Source: Burkholderiales bacterium (GTDB taxonomy: Bacteria > Pseudomonadota > Gammaproteobacteria > Burkholderiales > Burkholderiaceae_C). From it: a stretch of DNA of 64,000 nucleotides. The notes below the pieces were generated by a model. It saw only the letters and a list, made by a program, of their open reading frames with translations. It was not told the DNA's origin and made no database searches. The position numbers and the translations under genes were made by a program. Within the stretch, counting starts at the first letter, position 1. Every line of letters begins with the position of its first letter. The stretch is taken from contig JACPOI010000041.1 of the NCBI GenBank assembly GCA_016185015.1, positions 1-64,000 of the forward strand. The letters run 5' to 3'. This document shows, one piece after another, positions 25,709 through 33,746 of this stretch.

Positions 25709-26158
25709 ATGGCCCTTTTTGTCGATTCCGGCACCGTGACCCACGGCATCCAGCTGGCCGTGGCCCCCGTTTTCCTGCTGACTGCCGTCTCCGGCATGAT
25801 CGGCGCGGTGGCCGGGCGCCTCTCGCGCATCATCGACCGCGGCCGTGTGCTGGAGGAAAAGCTGCGCTTGAATGTCGAGCCGTTGCTGGTGCCGCAGTGG
25901 GGCGCCGAGCTCACCATGCTGCGCAAGCGCGGCCTGCTGGCCAACAGCACCATCGGCCTGCTGACGCTGTGCGCCTTCATGATCGGTCTGACCATCGTGG
26001 TGCTCTTCCTGGGCGAGACCACGGTCTTCCAGATCGAGCGGCTGGCGATCTACGCCTTCCTGGCCGGCGTGAGCTGCTTCATGGCCGCGCTGTGCTGCTT
26101 CTTTGCCGAAACCCTGCTGGCCACGCGCGTGCTGAAGTTCGGCCAGCCCGGCGATTGA
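25709..26158 (+). CDS. DUF2721-family membrane protein
   Basis: A 149-residue protein with three hydrophobic segments (residues ~12-32, 78-100 and 112-138) and the family-typical ISRIIDRGR-like stretch (RLSRIIDRGRVLEEKLRL) after the first span. Function unknown. It is convergent with the AsmA gene, the two stops being adjacent. Confidence 0.85.
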   Translation: MALFVDSGTVTHGIQLAVAPVFLLTAVSGMIGAVAGRLSRIIDRGRVLEEKLRLNVEPLLVPQWGAELTMLRKRGLLANSTIGLLTLCAFMIGLTIVVLFLGETTVFQIERLAIYAFLAGVSCFMAALCCFFAETLLATRVLKFGQPGD

Positions 26159-28153
26159 CTAACGCCGCAGCAGGTTCTTGAGCCGGTCCTCGGCCTGTTC
26201 CTTGAGGCGCTGCGCGGCCTTGGCCTTTTCCTCGTCCAGCCGCTGCTGCGTTTCCTGCTGCAGCTGAGCCTTGCGCTGGTCGACCAGCTCTTTGGCGCGG
26301 TTGCCGCCCGCGCTGCCGAAGTCGATCTTCCAGCTGATGGCCTTGTAGGGGCCGATGAGGCGCACCGGCACGGTCAGGCCCTTGAGTTGCTCCATCTCCG
26401 GGCCGCCCTGGCCCTGCAGGGTGGGGACCACGGTGGCCTTGACCGTGTAGTCCAGCCGGTCCTCGGCGATGAAGATGTCGCCCGCGCCGCCCAGGCGCAG
26501 CAGCGGGGTCTTGGCGGACAGGTCGTCGTTGTGCGCCACGCCCTTGCTGATCTTGAAGCTGGCGCCGAACTCGGTGAAGTCGGTCTTCTGCTGGGCGCCG
26601 GCCTTGCCTTCCTGGGAGCCGCCGCCGAGCTGGGCCTTGACGTTGCGCAGGGCACCGGCGATGTCTACGCCGTTGATGGCGCCATCGGTCAGCTGCACAC
26701 CGGCGGTGCCGTTGAGGTTCTTCTTGAACAGGCTCACGGTGTTGCCGCTGGTGCTGACATCGAGCGCCACATTGCCGCGCCCGTCGATGGGCTGCTGGTC
26801 CAGCGCGTCTTTCATCAGCGGGCCGATGTTGATACCGCGCAGGTCCAGCTTGGCCGCCAGGCTTTGGGCGCCCTGGGCACTGGCCGAGAGCGCGCCATTC
26901 ACGCCGCCGCCGTAAAGCGTGGCCGTCAGCGGGTTGAGTTCGGCCTTGCCGCCTTGGGCCTTGAGCTGCAGGCGGATGCTGGCCGCGCGCAGGTTCATGA
27001 TCTTGAGCGAGGCGATCTTCAGCGTGCCGCGTGCATCCAGTGCGCGCAGAGGGGCGAGGTCGATGACGGCCTCAGGGCCCGCCGGGCCGCTGCTGGCGGC
27101 TGCTGCCGGCTTTTCACTCTTGGGCAGGTAGCGGTCGGCATCGAGTTCGCCGACGGCGATGTCGAAGTCGATGGACGGCTGGGCAAAGCGCTTCACGCCG
27201 GCCTTGATGGCAAGGCTGGTGCTGTCGAGTTGGCCGTCGAGTGCCAGCTGAACCGCTTCGCGCGCGAGGTCGACCGAGGCCTGCCCCTGCAGCTTGAGCG
27301 CCAGCGTGCCGCCGGCCGGGTTGGGGGCCGCCACCTCAAGTGTGAGCGCCGTCAGCTTGAGCGCCTGGGGCGATGCTTCGACGCTGGCCAGGCCCAGCTT
27401 GAGCTGCAGGTCGCGTTGGCCGGCTGCGGTACCGCCCAGGCTGGCCTGGACATTGTCGAGCTGGAGCTTTTGCTGCGCGAGCTGGGGCGTGAAGTCGCTC
27501 TTGACGCCCAGTTGCAGGGCCAGTTGCGGGTTCGTGCCTTGCAGGTCGGCGCTGAAGTCGAGTGTGCTCTTCTTGCCTTCGGCAATGGGGCCGGTGCTGA
27601 AGTTCAGCTTGGAGACGCTCAGGTGCTGGCCGCTGGCGTTGTCGCGGTAGTCCAGGCTGGCGTTGGTGATGGCGATGCCGCCGACCTGGAGCAGGGGCAT
27701 GGCGCCCGGCGCTTCAGCCTTGCCGGTGTCGGGCGGGGCAGCCGCCTTGTCGCCCTGCGACAGCAGGTCGTCAAAGTTGAATCGGCCCTGGCGGTCGCGC
27801 TGCAGCTTGACGTTCAGGCCGTCGACCAACACGCGGTCCACCTCCACCTTCTTGGAAAACAGCGGAACCAGTGCCACCGAGACCTTGACCTGCTGGGCGG
27901 CCGCGAAGACCTGATCGCTGCGCGCCTCGGACAGCGAGATCTGGCCCAGGTCGGCGCCGATGCGCGGAAACAGGGTGAGCCGGATCTCGCCGGGAATGGA
28001 AAGGGTGCGGCCGGTCTCTTCCTTGACCAGCTTGATGAGTTCGGGTTTGTAGTCGTTGGGGTTGAAGGTGGCGACGATGAAGGCCACCACGGCCACCAGC
28101 AGCACGACGATGGCGGCAAGGGCGATGAGGATGACTTTGAGGGGCTTGTTCAT
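26159..28153 (-). CDS. AsmA-family protein
   Basis: A 664-residue protein with a single N-terminal membrane anchor (KVILIALAAIVVLLVAVVAF), then FNPNDYKPELIKLVKEETGR, the standard AsmA opening. A long periplasmic region of beta-rich repeats follows, and the C-terminal AsmA_2 part (GAINGVDIAGALRNVKAQL, then FSA-like FGASFKISKGVAHNDDLSAKTPLLRL). AsmA proteins are large periplasm-spanning bridges linked to phospholipid transport and outer-membrane assembly. The C-terminus is a charged coiled coil (LQQETQQRLDEEKAKAAQRL). Confidence 0.93.
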   Translation of the reverse strand: MNKPLKVILIALAAIVVLLVAVVAFIVATFNPNDYKPELIKLVKEETGRTLSIPGEIRLTLFPRIGADLGQISLSEARSDQVFAAAQQVKVSVALVPLFSKKVEVDRVLVDGLNVKLQRDRQGRFNFDDLLSQGDKAAAPPDTGKAEAPGAMPLLQVGGIAITNASLDYRDNASGQHLSVSKLNFSTGPIAEGKKSTLDFSADLQGTNPQLALQLGVKSDFTPQLAQQKLQLDNVQASLGGTAAGQRDLQLKLGLASVEASPQALKLTALTLEVAAPNPAGGTLALKLQGQASVDLAREAVQLALDGQLDSTSLAIKAGVKRFAQPSIDFDIAVGELDADRYLPKSEKPAAAASSGPAGPEAVIDLAPLRALDARGTLKIASLKIMNLRAASIRLQLKAQGGKAELNPLTATLYGGGVNGALSASAQGAQSLAAKLDLRGINIGPLMKDALDQQPIDGRGNVALDVSTSGNTVSLFKKNLNGTAGVQLTDGAINGVDIAGALRNVKAQLGGGSQEGKAGAQQKTDFTEFGASFKISKGVAHNDDLSAKTPLLRLGGAGDIFIAEDRLDYTVKATVVPTLQGQGGPEMEQLKGLTVPVRLIGPYKAISWKIDFGSAGGNRAKELVDQRKAQLQQETQQRLDEEKAKAAQRLKEQAEDRLKNLLRR

Positions 28154-28217
28154 GGCGGGATCTCAGGGCTTGGACTGTGCTTGACAGGATAGCGCAGCCG
28201 GTCCGGATTGTCTGTGC

Positions 28218-29042
28218 TCAGAGCCTGCCGTCGCGTGCCAGCCGGGCGGCCAGTTCGCTGAGCGCGGCATAGGCGGCACCGGCCTGCGCATCCCACGCAG
28301 CGACGGCCTGGCCCTGGCGCTGCACCAGAGCCGTGTCGCCGCGCGCGGCCGGGCCGGTCAGCGCGCCGGCCGGCCCCAGGGCCAGCAGGTTGTCGACAGC
28401 GTTGCGCAGCAGGGTGGCGCGCAGCTGCGGCAGCAGCTCGGGCGGCACGCCGCTGTCCCGCCACAGCGCTTCGGCGGTGGCCTGCAGCACGGGCAGGAAG
28501 TTGGTGGCGAAAACGGCCGCCGCGTGGTAACGCAGCTTGTCAGCCGAGGGCAGGGTGAAACAGCGCGCCCCGATGCGCTGGAACATCGGCTCCAGAGCGG
28601 CGAGGGTGGCGGCCTGGCCTTCGAGCGCGCAGGGCGTGCCGGCAAACTGCTGTACGGCCGTGGCCGGCGCGGCAAAGCTCAGGATGCAGTGCGCGCTGGC
28701 GACCTGCCAGCCCGCGGCCTGCAGCGGCGCGAGTTCGGCGGCGGCCAGCGCACCACTGGCGTGGAAGGCGGTCGCCGGTGGCAGGCCCGCTGCGGCCAGG
28801 GCCTGCGCGCTGGCGGCGATCTGGCGGTCCGGCACGGCGATCAGCCAGACATCGGCAGGGCGCATGCGCTCCAGCGAGTGGGCGGGGTGGCCTGCGCCGA
28901 TGAAATCGACCGCGGCCTGCGCGCTGGCGAGCGAGGTGGTCAGCACGTCCTGCACCTGCAGCACTTCCTGGGCGTGCCACAGCCGGCCCAGCGTCTTGCC
29001 TACGCGTCCGGCGCCGAGCAGGTTGAGCGTGGGCACAGGCAT
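28218..29042 (-). CDS. Rossmann-fold DUF2520 protein
   Basis: A 274-residue protein beginning MPVPTLNLLGAGRVGKTLGR, an NADP-binding Rossmann start like that of pyrroline-carboxylate and ketopantoate reductases. A helical C-terminal DUF2520 domain follows (KLRYHAAAVFATNFLPVLQA). FHASGALAAAELAPL and ALHCILSF-like ASAHCILSFAAP are also typical. The reaction is unknown. ATG 29042 is used because the Rossmann motif begins at residue 7; it lies 8 nt after the chromate transporter gene on the same strand. Confidence 0.88.
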   Translation of the reverse strand: MPVPTLNLLGAGRVGKTLGRLWHAQEVLQVQDVLTTSLASAQAAVDFIGAGHPAHSLERMRPADVWLIAVPDRQIAASAQALAAAGLPPATAFHASGALAAAELAPLQAAGWQVASAHCILSFAAPATAVQQFAGTPCALEGQAATLAALEPMFQRIGARCFTLPSADKLRYHAAAVFATNFLPVLQATAEALWRDSGVPPELLPQLRATLLRNAVDNLLALGPAGALTGPAARGDTALVQRQGQAVAAWDAQAGAAYAALSELAARLARDGRL

Positions 29043-29050
29043 GGCGGGGT

Positions 29051-29629
29051 TCAGACCAGGCCGAACCAGCCCAGCACGCCGCCGATCCCCAGCAGCCACA
29101 GCAGGTGCAGGCGGGTGCGCCAGACGATCAGGGCGCTCAGCGCGGTGACCAGCCACAGGGGCCAGTCGCGGGCCGGGTCGCCGTGGGCTCGGGCCAGGAT
29201 CCAGCCGGTGGCGATCAGCAGGGCGATCACGATGGGCGCCATACCCATCTTGAAGGCGCGCACAGCGCGCAGATCGCGGTTCTCATGGCTCCAGCGCGAG
29301 GTGACATAGACCAGGATGGTGCTGGGCATGATGATGCCCAGCATGCAGACCAGCACGCCGAACAGCGCCCAACCCAGCCCCCCGGCGTTGAGCCCGACAT
29401 GCCAGCCCAGCAGGGCCACGAACAGGATGTTCGGCCCGGGCGCAGCCTGTGCGATGGCGATGGACGAGGTGTACTGGGGATCGGTGATCCAGCCCTGCTG
29501 GTCCACCAGGAAGCGGTGCATGTCGGGCGCCGTGGTGATGCCGCCGCCCACGGACAGCAGTGAGAGGGTCAGGAAATGCGTGAAGAGGTAGAGCCAGTCG
29601 CCCCAGCCCAGGTCCAGCACCGGGTTCAT
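29051..29629 (-). CDS. chrA: Chromate transporter, second half-size CHR subunit
   Basis: A 192-residue membrane protein with one CHR domain: FLTLSLLSVGGGITTAPDM near the N-terminus and AIAQAAPGPNILFVALLG near residue 60. It pairs with the upstream 196-residue subunit, the start overlapping that gene's stop (ATGA). In the split form of the CHR family two half-size proteins of opposite topology together replace the single long ChrA and export chromate with proton coupling. The substrate is inferred from the family. Confidence 0.9.
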   Translation of the reverse strand: MNPVLDLGWGDWLYLFTHFLTLSLLSVGGGITTAPDMHRFLVDQQGWITDPQYTSSIAIAQAAPGPNILFVALLGWHVGLNAGGLGWALFGVLVCMLGIIMPSTILVYVTSRWSHENRDLRAVRAFKMGMAPIVIALLIATGWILARAHGDPARDWPLWLVTALSALIVWRTRLHLLWLLGIGGVLGWFGLV

Positions 29630-30216
29630 GCGCGTGCCTCCCGGCCCAGCAGACGGTAGGCGAGTACGCAGGCCACGCTGCCCAGGCCCAGCAGCACATA
29701 GATCAGCGGCCAGCGCAACAGGGCCACAGCGATGAAGCCCAGCACACCCAGCACGCTGTTCAGTGCGATCCCCATGACACTGTTCTTGAGGGAGGACGCC
29801 AGCCGCAAGCCGGTGGCTACCACCAGGCCCGCCGCCACCGCGCCCATGCCGCGCAGCGCACCGATCACACCCGGATGGCTGGCGAACTGGGCGTACAGCA
29901 GGGCCAGTGACAGCACCACGACCAGGGGCGCCGTGAAGATGCCGGCCAGCGCCGCCAGCACGCCGGGCACACCGAAGTAGCGCCCGCCGATCATGACGGC
30001 CAGGTTCACCACGTTGGGGCCGGGCATGATCTGCGCCACGGCCCATTCTTCGACGAACTCCTCGTTCGTGAACCAGCGCTTGCGCTCCACCAGTTCGCGC
30101 TGGGCGACGGCCAGCACGCCGCCGAAACCCTGCAGGGCCAGCACGGTGAAGGAAACGAAGAGATCTGCCAGGGACTTGGGTTGCGTGCGTTCGACGCTGC
30201 GGGAAGTGTCAGCCAT
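29626..30216 (-). CDS. Chromate transporter, first half-size CHR subunit
   Basis: A 196-residue membrane protein with SLADLFVSFTVLALQGFGG, then LVERKRWFTNEEFVEEWAV and AQIMPGPNVVNLAVMIGGRYF, the CHR signature. The start at 30216 (MADTSRSVERTQ) gives the usual short cytoplasmic tail; longer frames would overlap the divergent gene. The ATGA overlap with the second subunit couples their translation. The divergent SMP-30 gene starts 71 nt away. Confidence 0.9.
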   Translation of the reverse strand: MADTSRSVERTQPKSLADLFVSFTVLALQGFGGVLAVAQRELVERKRWFTNEEFVEEWAVAQIMPGPNVVNLAVMIGGRYFGVPGVLAALAGIFTAPLVVVLSLALLYAQFASHPGVIGALRGMGAVAAGLVVATGLRLASSLKNSVMGIALNSVLGVLGFIAVALLRWPLIYVLLGLGSVACVLAYRLLGREARA

Positions 30217-30286
30217 GCGTCGATTATCGGGCCTCTTGTCCTGCAAACGCTTGACGGGCGGCATGGCTTTACCCAAGATCGGTCGC

Positions 30287-31138
30287 ATGTCCCAAGCCGT
30301 TCCCCAGTTGATCGTCGGCCAGCTGGCCTTTCCCGAATCGCCGCGCTGGCATGACGGCGCGCTGTGGTTCTCCGACTTCTACACGCACCAGGTGCAGCGC
30401 CTGGGACCGGACGGGCGTTGCACCACGGTGACCACCGTGCCGGGCCAGCCCTCGGGCCTGGGCTGGCTGCCCGACGGCCGCATGCTGGTGGTGTCCATGC
30501 GCGACCGGCGCCTGCTGAGGCTGGACGGTGAGACGCTGGTCGAGGTGGCGGACCTGTCGGACCTGGCGCCGTTTCACTGCAACGACATGGTGGTGGATGC
30601 GCGGGGCCGCGCCTATATCGGCAACTTCGGCTTCGACTTCCTGGCGCGGGCCGAACCGCGGGCGACGACGCTGGTTCTGGTGACGCCCGATGGACAAACC
30701 CGCGTGGTCGCCGATGAACTGATGTTCCCCAATGGCTGCATCATCACCCCGGATGGGGGCACGCTGATCGTGGCCGAGAGCTACGCGGCGCGGCTGACCG
30801 CCTTTGACATCGCCGACGATGGCTCCCTGAGCGGGCGTCGCACCTGGGCCGCACCGCCCGGCAGCAGCCCCGACGGCATCTGCCTCGATGCCGAAGACGC
30901 CGTCTGGCTGGCCTCGCCGGCCAGCCGCGAGGTGCTGCGCGCGCGTGAGGGGGGGGAGATCACGCACCGCGTGTCCATGCCCGGGCAGCCCGTGGCCTGC
31001 ATGCTGGGGGGAGCGCAGCGGCGCACGCTGTACATCCTCTCGGGCAAGGTGAATGTGACGCCGGAGCAGTCGCGCGAGTTGCGCACCGGCACCATCCATG
31101 CGATGCCGGTCGAAGTGGGCGGCGCAGGGCAGCCCTAA
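30287..31138 (+). CDS. SMP-30/gluconolactonase-family protein
   Basis: A 283-residue six-bladed beta-propeller. GQLAFPESPRWHDGALWFSD opens the domain with the metal-binding Glu. CNDMVVDARGRAYIGNFGFD supplies the conserved Asn-Asp pair, and GTLIVAESYAARLTAFDI and SSPDGICLDAEDAVW supply the remaining Asn/Asp ligand region. Family members are calcium- or zinc-dependent lactonases acting on sugar lactones. The substrate cannot be read from the sequence. ATG 30287 is chosen, with 30263 as an alternative. Confidence 0.88.
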   Translation: MSQAVPQLIVGQLAFPESPRWHDGALWFSDFYTHQVQRLGPDGRCTTVTTVPGQPSGLGWLPDGRMLVVSMRDRRLLRLDGETLVEVADLSDLAPFHCNDMVVDARGRAYIGNFGFDFLARAEPRATTLVLVTPDGQTRVVADELMFPNGCIITPDGGTLIVAESYAARLTAFDIADDGSLSGRRTWAAPPGSSPDGICLDAEDAVWLASPASREVLRAREGGEITHRVSMPGQPVACMLGGAQRRTLYILSGKVNVTPEQSRELRTGTIHAMPVEVGGAGQP

Positions 31139-31146
31139 GCCTGTAC

Positions 31147-31890
31147 CTAGTTGCGGGCGTAGTTGAGCTGGAAGCCGGTGACGCCGTCGAAGCGCGTCAT
31201 TTCGTGCGAGAGCTCGGAGATGGGCATCATTCTCTGCCGGCTGCGTGCCACGGCCACGAAGGACCATTGGAGAACACCGTCATCGAGCTCAATGGCGATG
31301 GTGCCCGAGGCGATGTCGTAGCCGCGGGCCTCGGCCATCTGGCGCAGGGCGGGTTCGCTGGGCAGGAAGCCGGGGCGAAAGCGCAAGGTGATGGCCACGG
31401 CCTGGCGCGAAGGCAGCCAGGTCTCCAGCCGTGAGATCCACATCATGGAGAAGGCCGAGAGTGCGGCCAGGGCGATGGCCGCGGCATAAAAGCCGACGCC
31501 GACCAGGATGCCGATGACCGAAGCCGACCACAGCGAGGCCGCCGTGGTCAGGCCGCTGATGTTGAAGCCCTCGCGCATGATGACGCCGGCGCACAGGAAG
31601 CCGATGCCGGTGACGATGCCCTGGATCACGCGACTGGTGTCGGTGGCCGTGCCCAGCAGGAAGTTGCCGCCGAACCAGGCCGAGGAGTAACCGCCGATGA
31701 CGGTGAGTGCGGCCGAGGCCATGCAGACCAGGCCGTAGGTACGCATGCCGGCCGCACGGCCGTGGTAGGCGCGCTCATACCCGACCATCAGGCCCAGCAG
31801 CAGGGCACCAAAGAGGTTGAAGAAGACCAGCACATTGGTCTTGATCATGGGGATGGACCAGAAGCTGGCGAGGGTGTCGATGGTGGGCAT
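31147..31890 (-). CDS. MgtC/SapB-family membrane protein
   Basis: A 247-residue protein with four to five N-terminal spans, the family motif LLGLMVGYERAYHGRAAGMRTYGLVCM near residue 30, and GIGFLCAGVIMREGFNISGL near 95. A cytoplasmic ACT-like C-terminal domain follows. MgtC proteins inhibit the F-ATPase or modulate magnesium homeostasis in pathogens; in environmental bacteria the role is less clear. The gene follows the exported caspase-like gene on the same strand, 27 nt after its stop. Confidence 0.9.
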   Translation of the reverse strand: MPTIDTLASFWSIPMIKTNVLVFFNLFGALLLGLMVGYERAYHGRAAGMRTYGLVCMASAALTVIGGYSSAWFGGNFLLGTATDTSRVIQGIVTGIGFLCAGVIMREGFNISGLTTAASLWSASVIGILVGVGFYAAAIALAALSAFSMMWISRLETWLPSRQAVAITLRFRPGFLPSEPALRQMAEARGYDIASGTIAIELDDGVLQWSFVAVARSRQRMMPISELSHEMTRFDGVTGFQLNYARN

Positions 31891-31917
31891 GGTCGAAAGG
31901 GCGCAAACGGCGGGGCG

Positions 31918-33585
31918 TCAGGGGCGTGTGCGGACGGCAACGAGTTCGGTGGTCTCGTTCAGGTTATATGCGAGATAACCGCCCAGCGGCACGCGTGTAA
32001 CGACCTGTTTGAGCAAACGCCGGTGCTCAGGGGAATACCAGATCTGCACTTGGCCGGCGTAGCGACGAACCGGATTGATACTCAACATCACGTAAACGTC
32101 GCCCTCGTAACGCAAGGCGTCAAAGCGCCCCGCTGCAACCTGTATGCTTTCCTTGCCCGCGAGATGGAGCTTGCTAATAAAGCAGCGGTGCGGCGTGACA
32201 CATTCACCGACACCCTGTGCATCCAGTTCGGCGGGGGGTGTCTCCCCGACCCAGTGTGAACTGAAGAAAAGAGCAGCGTCTGTCGGTACCCCGACCATGA
32301 GTGCCTTGCCATCAAACACCCGCTCTTGTACCGGCATCCCGTTGACCTGCATCTCTTCCATGATGCCAACGCCGGGGCTCGCGCCCTTGACTCGCCACAA
32401 GACCTTCCAGCTCTTGCCGAAGACCTTTTCCTTGACCGCATACTCCCATTCGTCGCCGGGCTGAGGCGAACGACTGTAGCCACTGAAAGCTTGTGCAGCG
32501 ATGGTGCTCGTTGCAGACGGCGCGAGGGCTGCGATGGTGGTTGCCGGAGCCGCCGTCGGACTGGAAATTGGGGTTGATGCCGGTCTCGACGTCGATCCAC
32601 CCGCTGCTGCCGCGTTCTGGCGCGTCAGGGCCTCTTCGATCATCCGCTGCATGGTGGCCTGCAACTCGGCCTTTTCGCGCGCGGACTGTTCGTTCGCACG
32701 GCGCACGGCATCCTGCACCGCCTGATCTATCGTGCTTTGCGCAGGATTACCGGATGCGTCCGTGGCGCCGCGCCGAAAGTAGAAGTCTCCCTCGATGCTG
32801 CCCTCCAGCCATGGCTCTTGCCGTCCCTGCGACGCCTGCTTGACGTTGGAATTGACTCGTTTGAGCATCAGTTCGACCTGGAGATTGGGCGCGTCCATGG
32901 CCTGCAGCAGATGTGTTGTGTACAGGCCGTTGCGGCCCGTGCCGTCGGCTGCGACGCTGCCTGGTCGGGTCGCGAAGGAGATCAGGGTGCCGGAAGGCGC
33001 GCTGACGCGCGCCAGGCCGTCGGCGCCAGAACGGAAGCTGCGCGCGTAAGGGTTGTTGCGGCACGCGTCAAGGAAAGCCAGGTTGAGCCGCGTCTTGGCG
33101 TCCTCCATGATTTCCATGATCTGGCGCATGGCGATGCTCTGGTTGGGGGCATCCTCTTCGGCCTCGATGTCGGCATCCACCGCCGGCAGATAGTTCTCCC
33201 CCCGGATCTGGAGTCCGTGGCCGGCATAGAAAAACAGCGCCACCGCACCGGGCGTCAGCTGGGCGCGGAACTCGCGCAGGGTGCGACCGATCTGGCTGGT
33301 CTTGATGTTCGTGCGCTCGATCACCTCGAAGCCCGAGGCGCGAAGCCTAGCTGCGACATCGGTGGCGTCATTGACGGGATTCCTCAGTGGTCCCTTGAGA
33401 TAGGTGCTGTTGCCGATGACCAGCGCCACGCGCTTCTCAGCTGCGGGGGCGGTGGTGGGGGCAGAGCGGACGGCCAGATTGCGCTGTTCCTGGCCGGTCG
33501 CGGGTGATATCGCCAGAAATGCCGCGCACACTCCCGTGAACGCGAGCTGAAGCAGATGGTGCCGATCGATCAGCTGAAAACGCAT
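31918..33585 (-). CDS. Exported caspase-like peptidase (peptidase C14)
   Basis: A 555-residue protein with a signal-like N-terminus (LLQLAFTGVCAAFLAISPATG). A caspase domain covers residues ~50-280: EKRVALVIGNSTYLKGPLRN, catalytic His in LFFYAGHGLQIRG and Cys in LAFLDACRNNPYAR. A coiled-coil/Ala-Ser-Thr-rich linker follows (residues ~285-370), then a C-terminal beta-rich domain of no recognised family that contains LWRVKGASPGVGIMEEM. The export signal sets it apart from the cytoplasmic metacaspase at 23778. Substrates are unknown. Confidence 0.87.
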   Translation of the reverse strand: MRFQLIDRHHLLQLAFTGVCAAFLAISPATGQEQRNLAVRSAPTTAPAAEKRVALVIGNSTYLKGPLRNPVNDATDVAARLRASGFEVIERTNIKTSQIGRTLREFRAQLTPGAVALFFYAGHGLQIRGENYLPAVDADIEAEEDAPNQSIAMRQIMEIMEDAKTRLNLAFLDACRNNPYARSFRSGADGLARVSAPSGTLISFATRPGSVAADGTGRNGLYTTHLLQAMDAPNLQVELMLKRVNSNVKQASQGRQEPWLEGSIEGDFYFRRGATDASGNPAQSTIDQAVQDAVRRANEQSAREKAELQATMQRMIEEALTRQNAAAAGGSTSRPASTPISSPTAAPATTIAALAPSATSTIAAQAFSGYSRSPQPGDEWEYAVKEKVFGKSWKVLWRVKGASPGVGIMEEMQVNGMPVQERVFDGKALMVGVPTDAALFFSSHWVGETPPAELDAQGVGECVTPHRCFISKLHLAGKESIQVAAGRFDALRYEGDVYVMLSINPVRRYAGQVQIWYSPEHRRLLKQVVTRVPLGGYLAYNLNETTELVAVRTRP

Positions 33586-33677
33586 ATCGCTTGACTCCTG
33601 GGACTCTTTTTTTGACTCTTTAGACGGATGGCCCCGTCAGCATTTTGCATGTTTGAGGCCGCTAGGCGGTCTGTGGC

Positions 33678-33706
33678 GACGGAAATACCCGCTTTCCGAC
33701 GGAAAG
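33678..33706. promoter_or_regulatory. Repeat and palindrome upstream of the YgiQ gene
   Basis: GACGGAAA occurs at 33678-33685 and 33698-33705, exactly 20 bp apart. The second copy is part of the perfect palindrome CTTTCCG-A-CGGAAAG (33692-33706). The pair sits about 40-70 nt before the YgiQ ATG and could be a regulator site. No regulator is adjacent. Confidence 0.3.
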
Positions 33707-33746
33707 ATTGCCAAAAACGTACACTCCAGGGTTGCCTGCCCTGCCC

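Noticed and set aside
26387-28192. 601-codon plus-strand open frame opposite the AsmA gene
   Set aside because: Antisense shadow with biased composition; the opposite strand encodes a clear AsmA protein.
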